A DNA stretch of 64,000 nucleotides from CAZHRK01 sp964534555 (GCA_964534555.1 CAZHRK010000001.1:310001-374000); one strand, 5' to 3'. Shown: positions 1-7,940, numbered from the stretch's first letter. A program made the numbers and translations. Notes: generated from the sequence alone by a model not told the origin.

Positions 1-54
1 AATCTTGAATTCAAGCATCCTCAACAAATGCAGCGTACTGCTGCGGGTGCGTAG
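1..54 (+). CDS. Possible 3' end of a truncated upstream gene
   Basis: Frame 1 is open from the window edge to a TAG at 52-54 and would give the last 17 residues of a protein, ending in RTAAGA. Frame 2 is also open over this stretch, so the assignment is uncertain. The next gene starts 37 bases later with its own ribosome binding site. Nothing can be said about function. Confidence 0.3.
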   Translation, partial: NLEFKHPQQMQRTAAGA

Positions 55-91
55 ACAATTTTTTACATAGTATTTAGGTGGTTTTACTCTT

Positions 92-1966
92 ATGAAAAAA
101 ACAGCGGATCAAGTCCCAGCATCGGCATGGGTTGAGTATCATCTTGGGTATTTAGCCTACACGCTTATGCTCGTTACAGGGTTCATGCTCAATCTTTATT
201 TAATAAAGCATGATTACGTGGCAATTATAATTCTTGCATCAGCATTAATTCCTATAGCTTATGATGCATGGGGTGATCTTGTTGAGCGCACGCTCTCAAC
301 TGAGTTCTTTCTCGTGCTTGCAACGGTTATTGCGCTTATTGCTGGTCAGCAAGAATCAATTACTGTTGTTCTGCTTATTATGCTCGTTGCCAAGTACCTT
401 GAAAAATTTATTGAGGGGCGCACAGAGCGCGCGGTTGAGAGCTTATTAAAGCTTGTCCCTCGTGATGTCGTTATTAAGGACGGTGCCCGTGAATACAGCG
501 CTTCGCTTGATGATGTTAGCCTTGGTATGTTGATTGTTGTTAAAACAGGATCACAAATACCCGTTGATGGTATCGTCGTGAGTGGGCAAGCAAGTATTAA
601 TGAGTCATTTCTGACAGGTGAGAGCATCCCCCGCGAGAAGGGTGTCGCTGACCGCGTTTTTGCTGGAACATTTCTTGAAGCAGGGTCTCTTGTCATCAAG
701 GTTCAGCAGATTGGAAGCGAAACTTATTTTGGTAAAATTAGCAAACTCATGGAGGCAGCAGAAAAAGAAAAAGCCAAGATCATTTCTGTTTCAAATAAAG
801 CTGCGCTCATTATCATGTATGGCTTGGGGATATTTATTACTGGTGTGTGGATTTTTACTCAAGACCTCACACTTGTAGCAACACTCCTTGTCTTTGGTTC
901 TCCGATTGAGCTGACGCTGATTACTCCGCTTGCGATTATTGCAGGTACTGCTGCAGCGTTTCGTAGTGGCATACTTGTTAAGGGTAGCATAGCCCTTGAG
1001 CGCCTTGCTTCGGTTGATACGCTTATTTTTGATAAAACAGGAACTCTTACTGTTGGAGAGCCTAAGGTTATTGCTATTGAATCAGCGAGCCCTGATTACT
1101 CAGAAGATAAAATTTTGCAGCTTGCAGCAATTTTAGAAAAGCGTTCTGGTCATGTCATAGCAAAAGCGATACTCGATCACGCACATACAAAAGGGATATC
1201 TATTGATGATCCTACTGATTATGAATCAATCAGTGGGCATGGTATTCAGGCTATGTATCAAGGTACTCGTTACATGCTTGGGAGTGAGCATTTTATTAGC
1301 GCGCCAGAGCACGGCAATCTTCCTATTCCTCAAGCGCTCATGTCTCATACTGCAGGGTCTGCAACATCATTTTATTTAAGCACAGAGACAGTAGTCTGTG
1401 GCCGCATTCTCCTTGCCGATACTATTCGATCTGAGGCAAAAGATACCATTCAGAAGCTCAAAGACTCTGGGATACAAGAAATTATTTTGCTTAGTGGCGA
1501 CCGCCAAGAAGTTGCGCATCATATTGGTGGGCAGCTTGGTATTGAAAAAGTGTACGGCGAGGTAGCACCAGATGAAAAATTACATGTTATTAAGGAGCGC
1601 CAAAGCAAAGGGCACACTGTAGCAATGATCGGTGATGGTATTAATGATGCCCCTGCGCTTAAACAAGCAGATGTTGGAATAGCGATGGGCGCGATGGGTA
1701 TGGAGCCAGCAATTGATGCGGCTGATATTGTGCTGATGGCAAATAATTTGCAGGGTGTTATCTTTGTACGTGTGTTGTCGCGAAAAATAATGTCTGTAAT
1801 TATTCAAAATATATTTTTGGGTTTTGCGTTGATTCATTTGCTTGGCATAGTCTTGGCGATGTTCCACCTTGTTACCCCTATTCAGGCTGCACTCTTTCAC
1901 GCAGTGTCAGACCTTCTTGTTTTGCTTAATTCGGCGCGGCTTGTTACTTTTTCTTTAGATGTATGA
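92..1966 (+). CDS. Heavy-metal (P1B-type) P-type ATPase, no N-terminal metal-binding domain
   Basis: Inner-membrane ATP-driven cation pump of 624 aa. The actuator loop TGES is at residues 175-178, the phosphorylation motif DKTGT begins at D314 and the hinge GDGINDAP begins at G514. Hydrophobic segments flank these as in P1B pumps. The N-terminus goes straight into the first membrane helices with no CxxC metal-binding domain, as in P1B-4 members. The TM6 metal-binding motif (CPC or SPC in the family) reads SPIE at 270-273, so the expected cysteine is missing. The nucleotide-domain HP pair reads HV at 354-355. A histidine and SDLLVLLN pattern survive near the C-terminus, like the TM8 signature. 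The start has AGGTGG upstream. The next gene follows directly, so they are probably co-transcribed. Metal specificity cannot be assigned. Confidence 0.85.
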   Translation: MKKTADQVPASAWVEYHLGYLAYTLMLVTGFMLNLYLIKHDYVAIIILASALIPIAYDAWGDLVERTLSTEFFLVLATVIALIAGQQESITVVLLIMLVAKYLEKFIEGRTERAVESLLKLVPRDVVIKDGAREYSASLDDVSLGMLIVVKTGSQIPVDGIVVSGQASINESFLTGESIPREKGVADRVFAGTFLEAGSLVIKVQQIGSETYFGKISKLMEAAEKEKAKIISVSNKAALIIMYGLGIFITGVWIFTQDLTLVATLLVFGSPIELTLITPLAIIAGTAAAFRSGILVKGSIALERLASVDTLIFDKTGTLTVGEPKVIAIESASPDYSEDKILQLAAILEKRSGHVIAKAILDHAHTKGISIDDPTDYESISGHGIQAMYQGTRYMLGSEHFISAPEHGNLPIPQALMSHTAGSATSFYLSTETVVCGRILLADTIRSEAKDTIQKLKDSGIQEIILLSGDRQEVAHHIGGQLGIEKVYGEVAPDEKLHVIKERQSKGHTVAMIGDGINDAPALKQADVGIAMGAMGMEPAIDAADIVLMANNLQGVIFVRVLSRKIMSVIIQNIFLGFALIHLLGIVLAMFHLVTPIQAALFHAVSDLLVLLNSARLVTFSLDV

Positions 1967-1977
1967 GAGGGTGTTGT

Positions 1978-2646
1978 ATGAAAAAAGTTCTCGTGATTTT
2001 GGCATTTGCCTTGGGCTGCACACCACTTGGCGCAGCTGAAGAGATTGTTGTTGATGCTGAGACTGTTGCTTCAAGCGTAAACTGGGTCATTCGTCCCGTT
2101 ATTTATGAAGACATTCCTGCGCTTGTTGATCTTTATAAAGCGGCAGCAGCTTGCAAGGGTGGTTTGTCACGCTCTGTTGAGGAAATCTCAGTAAAATATA
2201 TTGCTGAAATTGTTGAAAAATCAAAGAACTTCGGCTTGATGCTTGTGGCAGAAGAGCTAGGTACAAAAGAGCTGCTTGGTGCTGTATCTAAGTATCGCTC
2301 TGAGCAGGCAGCCCTTGCGCATACACTAAGTAATGGTTCTACGCTTGTGCACCCTCGAGTGCATGGAAGAGGCCTTGGTACTGAGCTGTGGGTGCAATTT
2401 ATTCAAGCTGTTTCTCAGCAACATGATATTGCGCGTATCGAGCTTTTTGTTCGCTCATCAAATGATGCTGCGCTTCATCTTTATGAAAAAGTTGGCTTTG
2501 TGATTGAAGGGCGCTTGAAAAACAGAATTCTTAATGCTCAGGGTGAGTTAGAAGATGATTTGATTATGGCCTGGATGAATCCATCGTTTCAATCTAAGCA
2601 GGTTGAACCAGTTATTCAGAAAATTGATCAAGACGAAAAAGAATAA
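1978..2646 (+). CDS. Exported GNAT-family N-acetyltransferase
   Basis: This 222-aa protein has a clear signal peptide (MKKVLVILAFALG..., cleavage near GAA-EE) followed by a GNAT fold. The acetyl-CoA pyrophosphate loop is visible as RVHGRGLGTEL, with the typical NDAALHLYEKVGFV segment of motif B and a final RILNAQGELEDDLIMAW strand. It resembles RimI/phosphinothricin-type acetyltransferases that modify amines. The start at 1978 is chosen over an in-frame ATG at 1963 because GAGAGGG lies six bases before it and the signal peptide then begins cleanly. The upstream ATPase stop overlaps this region, suggesting an operon. GNAT enzymes need acetyl-CoA, which is not expected in a periplasm; the signal peptide is therefore odd and may mean the enzyme acts in a host cell. 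Confidence 0.8.
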   Translation: MKKVLVILAFALGCTPLGAAEEIVVDAETVASSVNWVIRPVIYEDIPALVDLYKAAAACKGGLSRSVEEISVKYIAEIVEKSKNFGLMLVAEELGTKELLGAVSKYRSEQAALAHTLSNGSTLVHPRVHGRGLGTELWVQFIQAVSQQHDIARIELFVRSSNDAALHLYEKVGFVIEGRLKNRILNAQGELEDDLIMAWMNPSFQSKQVEPVIQKIDQDEKE

Positions 2647-2654
2647 TCTTGTAC

Positions 2655-2680
2655 GGGGCGGCACTGCTGCCCCTTTTTTG
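2655..2680 (+). terminator. Rho-independent terminator between convergent genes
   Basis: Stem GGGGCGGC (2655-2662) pairs with GCTGCCCC (2666-2673) around a three-base loop, followed by six T. It ends the ATPase-acetyltransferase unit; the convergent AlaX gene ends just beyond it. Confidence 0.85.
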
Positions 2681-3340
2681 CTAGTTACGTACGGGCGATG
2701 CAGCTGGGTCTATAAGTCTAATTTCAATACGCTCTATGCCTTTGCCTGGTCTATCGCGTTTAAGTGAAACAAAACCAACTTCTCCAGTTGAATCAACATG
2801 AGTGCCGCCGCATGGAACTTGAGCGAACCCTTCAATTTTCCAGAAGCGACGCTGTGCAGACTCATCAGAAAAACCTTTTTCTATGACCAGATTTTTCGTG
2901 ATAATGTTATTATACTGCTCAAGAATTTCGGGGAATAACGTTGATATGTTTGTTTCAGCTTTGAAATCGATTCGTGATTTTGATTCTGATATATGGGCAC
3001 CAACTTTTTCAAAGCCCCAATTTTGTGTCACAATTTCTAAAATTATTTCAGCTGCAAAGTGTAGGCGCATAAGTCTGTTTCTGCGTGACCAGTCAATCTG
3101 CATTTCTACCTGATCACCAACGCTAAGATTATGCCCTTCTGGCAAAGTGTACCATATTTTATTGCCATCTATACGAGAGTTTAGGATCGAGATTCCATTA
3201 ATTGTGGCAGTATCACTTTCTTGTCCTCCTGCGAAAGAATATACAATAGTCTCGTTAAAGAGCACGTCATTACCAATTATTGCAGCAACGTGCGTTTGTA
3301 AGATCTGTTTGTATGGGTTATCCCAAAATACTTTTCGCAT
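2681..3340 (-). CDS. AlaX-like alanyl-tRNA editing protein
   Basis: Free-standing trans-editing domain (219 aa) related to the second additional domain of threonyl- and alanyl-tRNA synthetases. Such proteins hydrolyse Ser or Gly mischarged on tRNA-Ala in the cytoplasm. The C-terminal zinc motif CGGTH (CxxxH) is intact near residue 178. The first zinc motif, normally HxxxH, reads HFAAE after RLMRL, so one histidine is a glutamate. I have a vague recollection of a subfamily with this LHFAAE signature but cannot confirm it. No signal peptide is present. The gene converges on the acetyltransferase and shares the terminator region. Confidence 0.8.
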   Translation of the reverse strand: MRKVFWDNPYKQILQTHVAAIIGNDVLFNETIVYSFAGGQESDTATINGISILNSRIDGNKIWYTLPEGHNLSVGDQVEMQIDWSRRNRLMRLHFAAEIILEIVTQNWGFEKVGAHISESKSRIDFKAETNISTLFPEILEQYNNIITKNLVIEKGFSDESAQRRFWKIEGFAQVPCGGTHVDSTGEVGFVSLKRDRPGKGIERIEIRLIDPAASPVRN

Positions 3341-3466
3341 AATATTTTTTCCTATTTTTAGGAGGCTTTATCAGTGAGGTGAGATTATTTAATTTGTTGT
3401 TCTTCGTCAATTATGATTCACAGCTATTATGTTTACTTATCAATAGTATTAAGTTTTTATAAAGCA

Positions 3467-3495
3467 AAAAGACCCGCTACAAGAGCGGGTCTTTT
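3467..3495 (-). terminator. Terminator of the small secreted-protein gene
   Basis: A near-perfect inverted repeat, AAAAGACCCGCT (3467-3478) with AGCGGGTCTTTT (3484-3495), lies just past the stop of the minus-strand gene and gives a T-rich 3' side on that strand. Confidence 0.85.
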
Positions 3496-3522
3496 AAACA
3501 GTAAATTTAGAGCGTAGTTTTG

Positions 3523-3990
3523 CTAGCCAGCGTGTTCATACGCGAGCATAAAGCTAAAACCATTACTTGGCGTCATATCGCTTGAGTCAGCACCTCTGAG
3601 TGTATCAAGAAGTTTTGCTAGCTCTGTCTCTTTGATAGATTCTTGTGTTACGGCTGAACCAAAAAGAGCTGTAACATATGCCTCTGCAATATCAGAATGC
3701 ATGCTTTTAAACGTCATATATTCTGAAATAATTTCAGAAGTTATCATACAAGCTTTTTCAGCTTTGTCTGATTTAGACCATTCTTTTGAGGCAATAATTT
3801 CAGTTATCGCAGCAATTAAATCCGTGCTTTGCTCGCGGGCGCTCTCACTAATACTTTGTTTAAGCTTTTCAAGATCATGCGCGGCGCATGTAGGCGCTTT
3901 CTCTGTAGCCACTGCCATAGACGCAGCTGCTTGTGCTTGAGCAACGATAAGAAGCAAGCTAAGACCAATATTTTTAATAATGTTTTTCAT
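3523..3990 (-). CDS. Small secreted protein of unknown function
   Basis: I do not recognise this 155-aa protein. It begins MKNIIKNIGLSLLLIVAQAQA, a strong signal peptide with cleavage near AQAAA, followed by a mainly helical, polar mature part with two cysteines (one in APTCAAHD). The start at 3990 is preferred to an in-frame ATG at 4005 because TGGGGAA lies at good spacing before it and the signal peptide then has a proper basic N-region. It stands alone with its own terminator. Confidence 0.75.
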   Translation of the reverse strand: MKNIIKNIGLSLLLIVAQAQAAASMAVATEKAPTCAAHDLEKLKQSISESAREQSTDLIAAITEIIASKEWSKSDKAEKACMITSEIISEYMTFKSMHSDIAEAYVTALFGSAVTQESIKETELAKLLDTLRGADSSDMTPSNGFSFMLAYEHAG

Positions 3991-4163
3991 ATGTTTATTC
4001 CCCATTCAAACCATTAAAAGATAGCTGTATAAGCTATGATATTTCCATTATGGCATTTATTTTCAATTTGAAAATTTATATTAAAAATATACCAATTTAT
4101 TAAATTTTGGTATGTCTGAGGCCTCAAAAAACGCAGTTTTTAACAGTTTTTATTAGGTCTCGG

Positions 4164-4934
4164 ATGAAAAAAATCGCTCTATTCTACTCAGCTTTGTTTA
4201 TTTTTCAATTAGGCTGCTTGGCTGAGCCATATGAAATTAGAATAAATTCCAAGCTTTTATCAGAAAAACAGCAGGCAAGGAATAAAGAGTGGCGTGATTT
4301 GACGAAGCAGATTGCTACCGCGCACCCTGAAGCAGTTGTATTAAATGGTAAGAACGACAAAAAAGTGGTTGCGCTTACCTTTGATGATGGTCCTGATGAC
4401 AGCGTGACTCCTCAGGTCCTTGATGAGCTAAAAAGGCAAGGCATCAAGGCAACGTTTTTCTTTATTGGTGAGCGAGTTAAATTATATAAAAAAATCGTCC
4501 TTCGTGCTCATAAAGAGGGGCACCTTGTTTTGGGGCACAGCTGGTCACACCCATTATTTTCAAAGCTTTCTTCTGTGCAGGTGCAAAGCGAGATTGTAAG
4601 GACAGAGGAGTTTTTGGATAAGCTTATTGGTAAGCGCCCTCGAATTTTCAGGCCACCGTACGGTGATATTTCTGCCCATATTCCTTTGGTCAAAAAATTA
4701 GGCTACAAAGCGATCTTATGGTCGCTAGACACATTAGATTGGTCGTCAACTACTAACCAAGATCATATTGTAAAAATAGTTGATGAGCACGTGCGCCCTG
4801 GTGAAATTATTCTTATGCATGCTTCAACAAATAAAAAGCAGAGTGCACAAGCGCTCTCTGGAATCATTAAAGTGATTCGAGATAAAAAGTACGCGTGCGT
4901 GCGCGTTGACGAATTACTTGGCATCAAGCGCTAG
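4164..4934 (+). CDS. Exported polysaccharide deacetylase (NodB homology)
   Basis: Carbohydrate esterase family 4 enzyme of 256 aa with an N-terminal signal peptide (MKKIALFYSALFIFQ...). All five NodB motifs can be read: TFDDGP (catalytic Asp plus metal Asp), HSWSH (metal histidines), RPPYG, DTLDW, and LMHAS with the final histidine. The family removes N-acetyl groups from peptidoglycan, chitin or related glycans, so periplasmic or surface action is expected. The cysteine after LG could suggest a lipoprotein, but the lipobox is not canonical. The start at 4164 fits the signal peptide; an upstream extension in the same frame would bury it. In an intracellular bacterium it could modify its own peptidoglycan or a host glycan; the sequence does not decide. 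Confidence 0.9.
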   Translation: MKKIALFYSALFIFQLGCLAEPYEIRINSKLLSEKQQARNKEWRDLTKQIATAHPEAVVLNGKNDKKVVALTFDDGPDDSVTPQVLDELKRQGIKATFFFIGERVKLYKKIVLRAHKEGHLVLGHSWSHPLFSKLSSVQVQSEIVRTEEFLDKLIGKRPRIFRPPYGDISAHIPLVKKLGYKAILWSLDTLDWSSTTNQDHIVKIVDEHVRPGEIILMHASTNKKQSAQALSGIIKVIRDKKYACVRVDELLGIKR

Positions 4935-4949
4935 CCAAGCCGTCTAGGC

Positions 4950-5405
4950 TTATTTTTTATAGTAGCTTTCTTTCAGGTGTTCTGGTTCGCCAAGTGAGTT
5001 GTAGTTGAGCAGGATTTCTTCTCCCGCCTTTATATCTCGAATTGCAATAAAAGGCCTTGGTTTAACTGTATTAATCTCATTGTCGGTGAGTGTGAGCTCT
5101 GTGAGTGGGATTGTTTTTTCGTGCGCTATATTCGGCGTGTCTGAATGATTAATATACCATCCGATTTCCATGCACCCAAAATTTGTTGGGCAGAGCATTT
5201 CTTCATCGTCTATGAGCAGGCAGTACTGTGCAAGAATTGTAGGGACAAGGCTTCGCTTGATGCGTCTGATACTAAAGCTTGTCATAAAGGTTTTAGCGCC
5301 TGCAGGAATATCATGTACCGCAAAAACGCCAACCCCAGCGCCTTCAATGGTTGATGGCTTGAGCATAAAAGAAAATTCTGTTGTCTGAGATATTTTGTCT
5401 GACAC
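4950..5405 (-). CDS. Small SET-domain protein (putative lysine methyltransferase)
   Basis: The 151-aa protein is almost only a SET domain. It shows the N-terminal GAGVGVFA glycine motif, the central cofactor-binding NHSDTPN signature, and GEEILLNY with the C-terminal tyrosine. SET proteins transfer a methyl group from SAM to protein lysines. It has no signal peptide and no post-SET cysteines. The start is GTG at 5405, with GGGTG five bases before it. Bacterial SET proteins include host-chromatin modifiers in intracellular pathogens as well as enzymes acting on bacterial proteins; the target here is unknown. Its neighbours are exported proteins, so a host-directed role is possible but unproven. 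Confidence 0.8.
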   Translation of the reverse strand: MSDKISQTTEFSFMLKPSTIEGAGVGVFAVHDIPAGAKTFMTSFSIRRIKRSLVPTILAQYCLLIDDEEMLCPTNFGCMEIGWYINHSDTPNIAHEKTIPLTELTLTDNEINTVKPRPFIAIRDIKAGEEILLNYNSLGEPEHLKESYYKK

Positions 5406-5479
5406 AATGTCACCCTGTAGTTGAATAAGGGGTTAGATATTTTATGAATAGAGCAGCTTAAAATATCCCGGGAAAAAAT

Positions 5480-5509
5480 AAAAGGAGAGGGATTAATCCC
5501 TCTCCTTTT
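5480..5509 (-). terminator. Terminator after the MIR-like gene
   Basis: A perfect inverted repeat of 15-base arms, AAAAGGAGAGGGATT (5480-5494) and its complement (5495-5509), lies just after the stop of the minus-strand gene ending at 5518. Confidence 0.8.
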
Positions 5510-5517
5510 AACTAGTC

Positions 5518-6273
5518 TTAAAAACCAGTATTAAGATCGTTTGCAGATGGTACACCTGTTGGCGCAAATCTAATTATGCTTACAATTTCAAACATTTTTG
5601 CATTAGAATTGGGTTCTGTTTCTGTTGTTGTTACTTCTCTTGAACCAGCATTAAAAAGACCTTCATTTGATGGTGGGAATGCTTTATTCGTTGAGTTTAA
5701 AAACATTCCTGTGTTGAGGTGTTGAATTTTAACAGAGTGTCCAACTTTGACGTTAGCAACAGCATCTGCTTCAGGCGTAAATGTCGTCATGTTATCACGA
5801 ACTGTTTTTTGCGCTAATGCTGTTATTCTCCAATTGTCGTTGTTATCGGCAGCTTCTGTCGGAAAGCCCCATAGTGTTACTTGGCCGTGTGTATTTGTAA
5901 GGGATGAGCTTCCTGATGCTATAGGATGCGTGTGAAGCATTTGGGTTGTCATTCTTCCTGAGAGGATGCTCACTCTTGCTAATCTAAAAGGTGTATTTTT
6001 AGTTAAAGCCTGCTTAGCTGCTGGTAATACTTGCCCATGTTGCGGAAGTACAACCCACCAATCTCCAGATCTATCAAGAACGACAGCGCGCTGATTTGAT
6101 CGTGGTTGGCGGAATGATAAATCTGGTCTGCCGCGCAGAAATGATTCGCCTGTGTAATCAGCTATTTTGATCCAATCACCAAAACAAATAGGTGCAGCAA
6201 CGGCTGCAGAGCTCTTTTCTGTATATCCTAGTGATAATACAAATATCGCAGCAAATAAACTTAATCTTTTCAT
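5518..6273 (-). CDS. Secreted MIR-like (beta-trefoil) protein
   Basis: This 251-aa protein has a signal peptide (MKRLSLFAAIFVLSLG..., cleavage near SSAAVAA). The mature part shows MIR-domain features: VSILSG..QMLHTHPI, then GQVTLWGF followed by DNNDNWRI, then VGHSVKIQHLNTGMFL. These match the 'LHSH...QQVTGY...DNNNWWI' and 'RLxHxxTGxxL' patterns of MIR repeats in SDF2, protein O-mannosyltransferases and IP3 receptors. MIR domains are mainly eukaryotic and often bind glycans or proteins. The start has AAGGG upstream. The domain call rests on pattern alone. The N-terminal part of the 1481-aa protein at 55079 looks similar. Confidence 0.6.
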   Translation of the reverse strand: MKRLSLFAAIFVLSLGYTEKSSAAVAAPICFGDWIKIADYTGESFLRGRPDLSFRQPRSNQRAVVLDRSGDWWVVLPQHGQVLPAAKQALTKNTPFRLARVSILSGRMTTQMLHTHPIASGSSSLTNTHGQVTLWGFPTEAADNNDNWRITALAQKTVRDNMTTFTPEADAVANVKVGHSVKIQHLNTGMFLNSTNKAFPPSNEGLFNAGSREVTTTETEPNSNAKMFEIVSIIRFAPTGVPSANDLNTGF

Positions 6274-6373
6274 TGTACAAAAACCCTTATAGGTAATAAT
6301 TATTATTTCTATTATAAATAATAATTAAAAAAACCTTTTATAATCAAGGTTTTTGCAAATGAGAATCTGCGCT

Positions 6374-7276
6374 TTAGCGGTACTTTGCTTTTTCACGCTC
6401 AAGCAAGGTTATAGCTGTTTCGCCTTTTTTATTAACATGATAGGGGTCAATCCCAGGAGTTTTTAGGAGAGCTTCTACGATATTTTGGCTATTCAGGCAT
6501 GTCATGTACTCTCGGTTATTTCCAGAGATATACATAGTCTGTATATAGTTTATAGCGATTATAAGTGCTGTATTGCCGTCTTCATCAGCATAGTTGATTG
6601 GTTTTTGACCAAACCCAAAGAATGAGCCTCTTGTCATTTCAGGGTGCTTTAAAAGTGCCTGAACAGTATGTAAATCATGGTTTTTTACTGCTTCCATAAG
6701 CGCAGTGCTACCGCGTTTATTAGTATGCCTAACAGAAGCGCCTGCTTTCAAAAGAGTTTCTATAATTTTTTTTCGTGAGCTCCAGCCAGAATCAAATCGT
6801 GCTTGTGCTTGAGAGCTAAACTCTGAAAGAGGGCAAGCACATTTTACAGCTAAAATGAGCGGGGTATCTTGGTCGTTATTAACTGTATTATTAAGGTCAG
6901 CGCCTTCTTGTAAAAGTGCTTCTACAAGTGCTAACGCGCCGCTTCTTATAGCGTTTGCAAATGTTTGATTGAGTAAATCCTGAGGGATTTTTTTACCTTG
7001 CAGAAGTGTTTTTGCCATCTCTAGCTGATTACGGCTGAGCGCAAACGTAAGAGGTGTGGTTTGCATATCCCAGTCACAGTCGCCTGAAGTCTGTGTGTAC
7101 TTGATTGGAGTGTTAACATCAGCTCCAGCTTTTAAGAGCTCTTGCACCTTTTGTACATCATTACTCCTTACTGCTGCAGCAAACGAAGTGTTTAGCTCTG
7201 ATGTAGCCTTTGAGTGTGTAATAATTGATGAAAGGATAAGTGTCGCGCTCAATAAAAACTTGAACTTGATAGCCAT
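6374..7276 (-). CDS. Secreted ankyrin-repeat protein
   Basis: The 300-aa protein has a signal peptide (MAIKFKFLLSATLILSSIITHS) followed by about five or six ankyrin repeats. Readable repeats include VQELLKAGADVNTP, TPLTFALSRNQLEMAKTLL, ALVEALLQEGADLN, DTPLILAVKCA, IIETLLKAGASVRHTNKRGSTALMEA (split here by the text), and DEDGNTALIIAIN. Ankyrin repeats mediate protein-protein binding and are common among effectors of intracellular bacteria. Export plus ankyrin repeats fits a surface or secreted host-interaction role, which is inference. GGAG lies nine bases before the ATG. No catalytic domain is visible. Confidence 0.85.
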   Translation of the reverse strand: MAIKFKFLLSATLILSSIITHSKATSELNTSFAAAVRSNDVQKVQELLKAGADVNTPIKYTQTSGDCDWDMQTTPLTFALSRNQLEMAKTLLQGKKIPQDLLNQTFANAIRSGALALVEALLQEGADLNNTVNNDQDTPLILAVKCACPLSEFSSQAQARFDSGWSSRKKIIETLLKAGASVRHTNKRGSTALMEAVKNHDLHTVQALLKHPEMTRGSFFGFGQKPINYADEDGNTALIIAINYIQTMYISGNNREYMTCLNSQNIVEALLKTPGIDPYHVNKKGETAITLLEREKAKYR

Positions 7277-7443
7277 TAATGATTCTCCAGGGTAAGCGTT
7301 TATAACGCAGCTATTTTACTTTTTTCTGAGGATAATTACCAACGGGCCTAGGGCTAGGGGAAATACGACGTAATTGCCGATTGTAAAGACTTGAAGATGT
7401 TTTTTAATTAAAAGGATAACGTTCTGAAAATGCTGAAAAATAC

Positions 7444-7469
7444 AAAGCCCCTGACGAATCAGGGGCTTT
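7444..7469 (-). terminator. Terminator after the tRNA-Val/tRNA-Asn pair
   Basis: AAAGCCCCTGA (7444-7454) pairs with TCAGGGGCTTT (7459-7469) directly downstream of tRNA-Asn on the minus strand. Confidence 0.8.
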
Positions 7470-7474
7470 ATTTA

Positions 7475-7550
7475 TGGCTCCCGAAACAGGACTCGAACCT
7501 GTGACCCAACGATTAACAGTCGTTTGCTCTACCGACTGAGCTATTCGGGA
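7475..7550 (-). tRNA. tRNA-Asn (GTT)
   Basis: A 76-base cloverleaf on the minus strand with acceptor arms TCCCGAA/TTCGGGA, anticodon loop CTGTTAA giving GTT, the TTCGAGT T-loop and an encoded CCA. It follows tRNA-Val by 26 bases and is probably cut from the same transcript. Confidence 0.96.
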
Positions 7551-7576
7551 ACGCACATTTTTGAGATCTTGAAGAA

Positions 7577-7652
7577 TGGTGGGCGAAACAGGACTCGAAC
7601 CTGTGACCCCCTGCTTGTAAGGCAGATGCTCTACCAACTGAGCTATTCGCCC
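7577..7652 (-). tRNA. tRNA-Val (TAC)
   Basis: A 76-base cloverleaf with acceptor arms GGGCGAA/TTCGCCC, anticodon loop CTTACAA giving TAC, a standard T-loop and encoded CCA. It is first in a two-tRNA unit with tRNA-Asn; a good promoter lies just upstream on the same strand. Confidence 0.96.
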
Positions 7653-7698
7653 ATTCTTTGTTGTGTAATTCATGCTCTTGTCGGCAAGAATTAGGCAA

Positions 7699-7727
7699 AT
7701 GATAGTAGAAATATGGGTGTAAGTCAA
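7699..7727 (-). promoter_or_regulatory. Sigma70-type promoter of the tRNA-Val/tRNA-Asn unit
   Basis: On the minus strand, TTGACT (7727-7722) and TATCAT (7704-7699) are separated by 17 bases. Transcription would start near 7692, about 40 bases before the mature tRNA-Val. Confidence 0.6.
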
Positions 7728-7868
7728 AGGAAATTTTCGTTTTTCATGCAGATTTTTAAAAGAAAACGCTGCTTTTCGTATTTTTTCAATATGAAAACAA
7801 TTCGAAATAGTTTCTATTTGACATTGTAATTTGCTGTGATATATTTCTAATATAAACATATAGATGTT

Positions 7869-7940
7869 TAAAAAAATCAGAGGCATAGCGTGAGTGGAAT
7901 GTTCTTTTAATGCCCTTTACGTCCCACAGACCCTATGCCT
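7869..7940 (-). ncRNA. Candidate small structured RNA or orphan hairpin
   Basis: GGCATAG (7882-7888) pairs with CTATGCC (7933-7939), and inside it GTGG (7894-7897) pairs with CCAC (7924-7927), with small internal loops between. On the minus strand the hairpin is followed within five bases by a run of seven T, as at the end of a small RNA. No protein gene on that strand lies directly upstream for it to terminate. It does not match SRP RNA, 6S RNA or tmRNA features I know, and I see no strong promoter. It may be only a chance hairpin. Confidence 0.3.

Noticed and set aside
4164..4934. Lipoprotein assignment for the polysaccharide deacetylase
   Set aside because: The cysteine after QLG lacks a proper lipobox; a normal signal peptide cleaved near LAE fits better.
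7404..7886. A 160-residue minus-strand reading frame over the tRNA pair
   Set aside because: It reads straight through both tRNA genes and a terminator and has no ribosome binding site; it is an artefact of the tRNAs.
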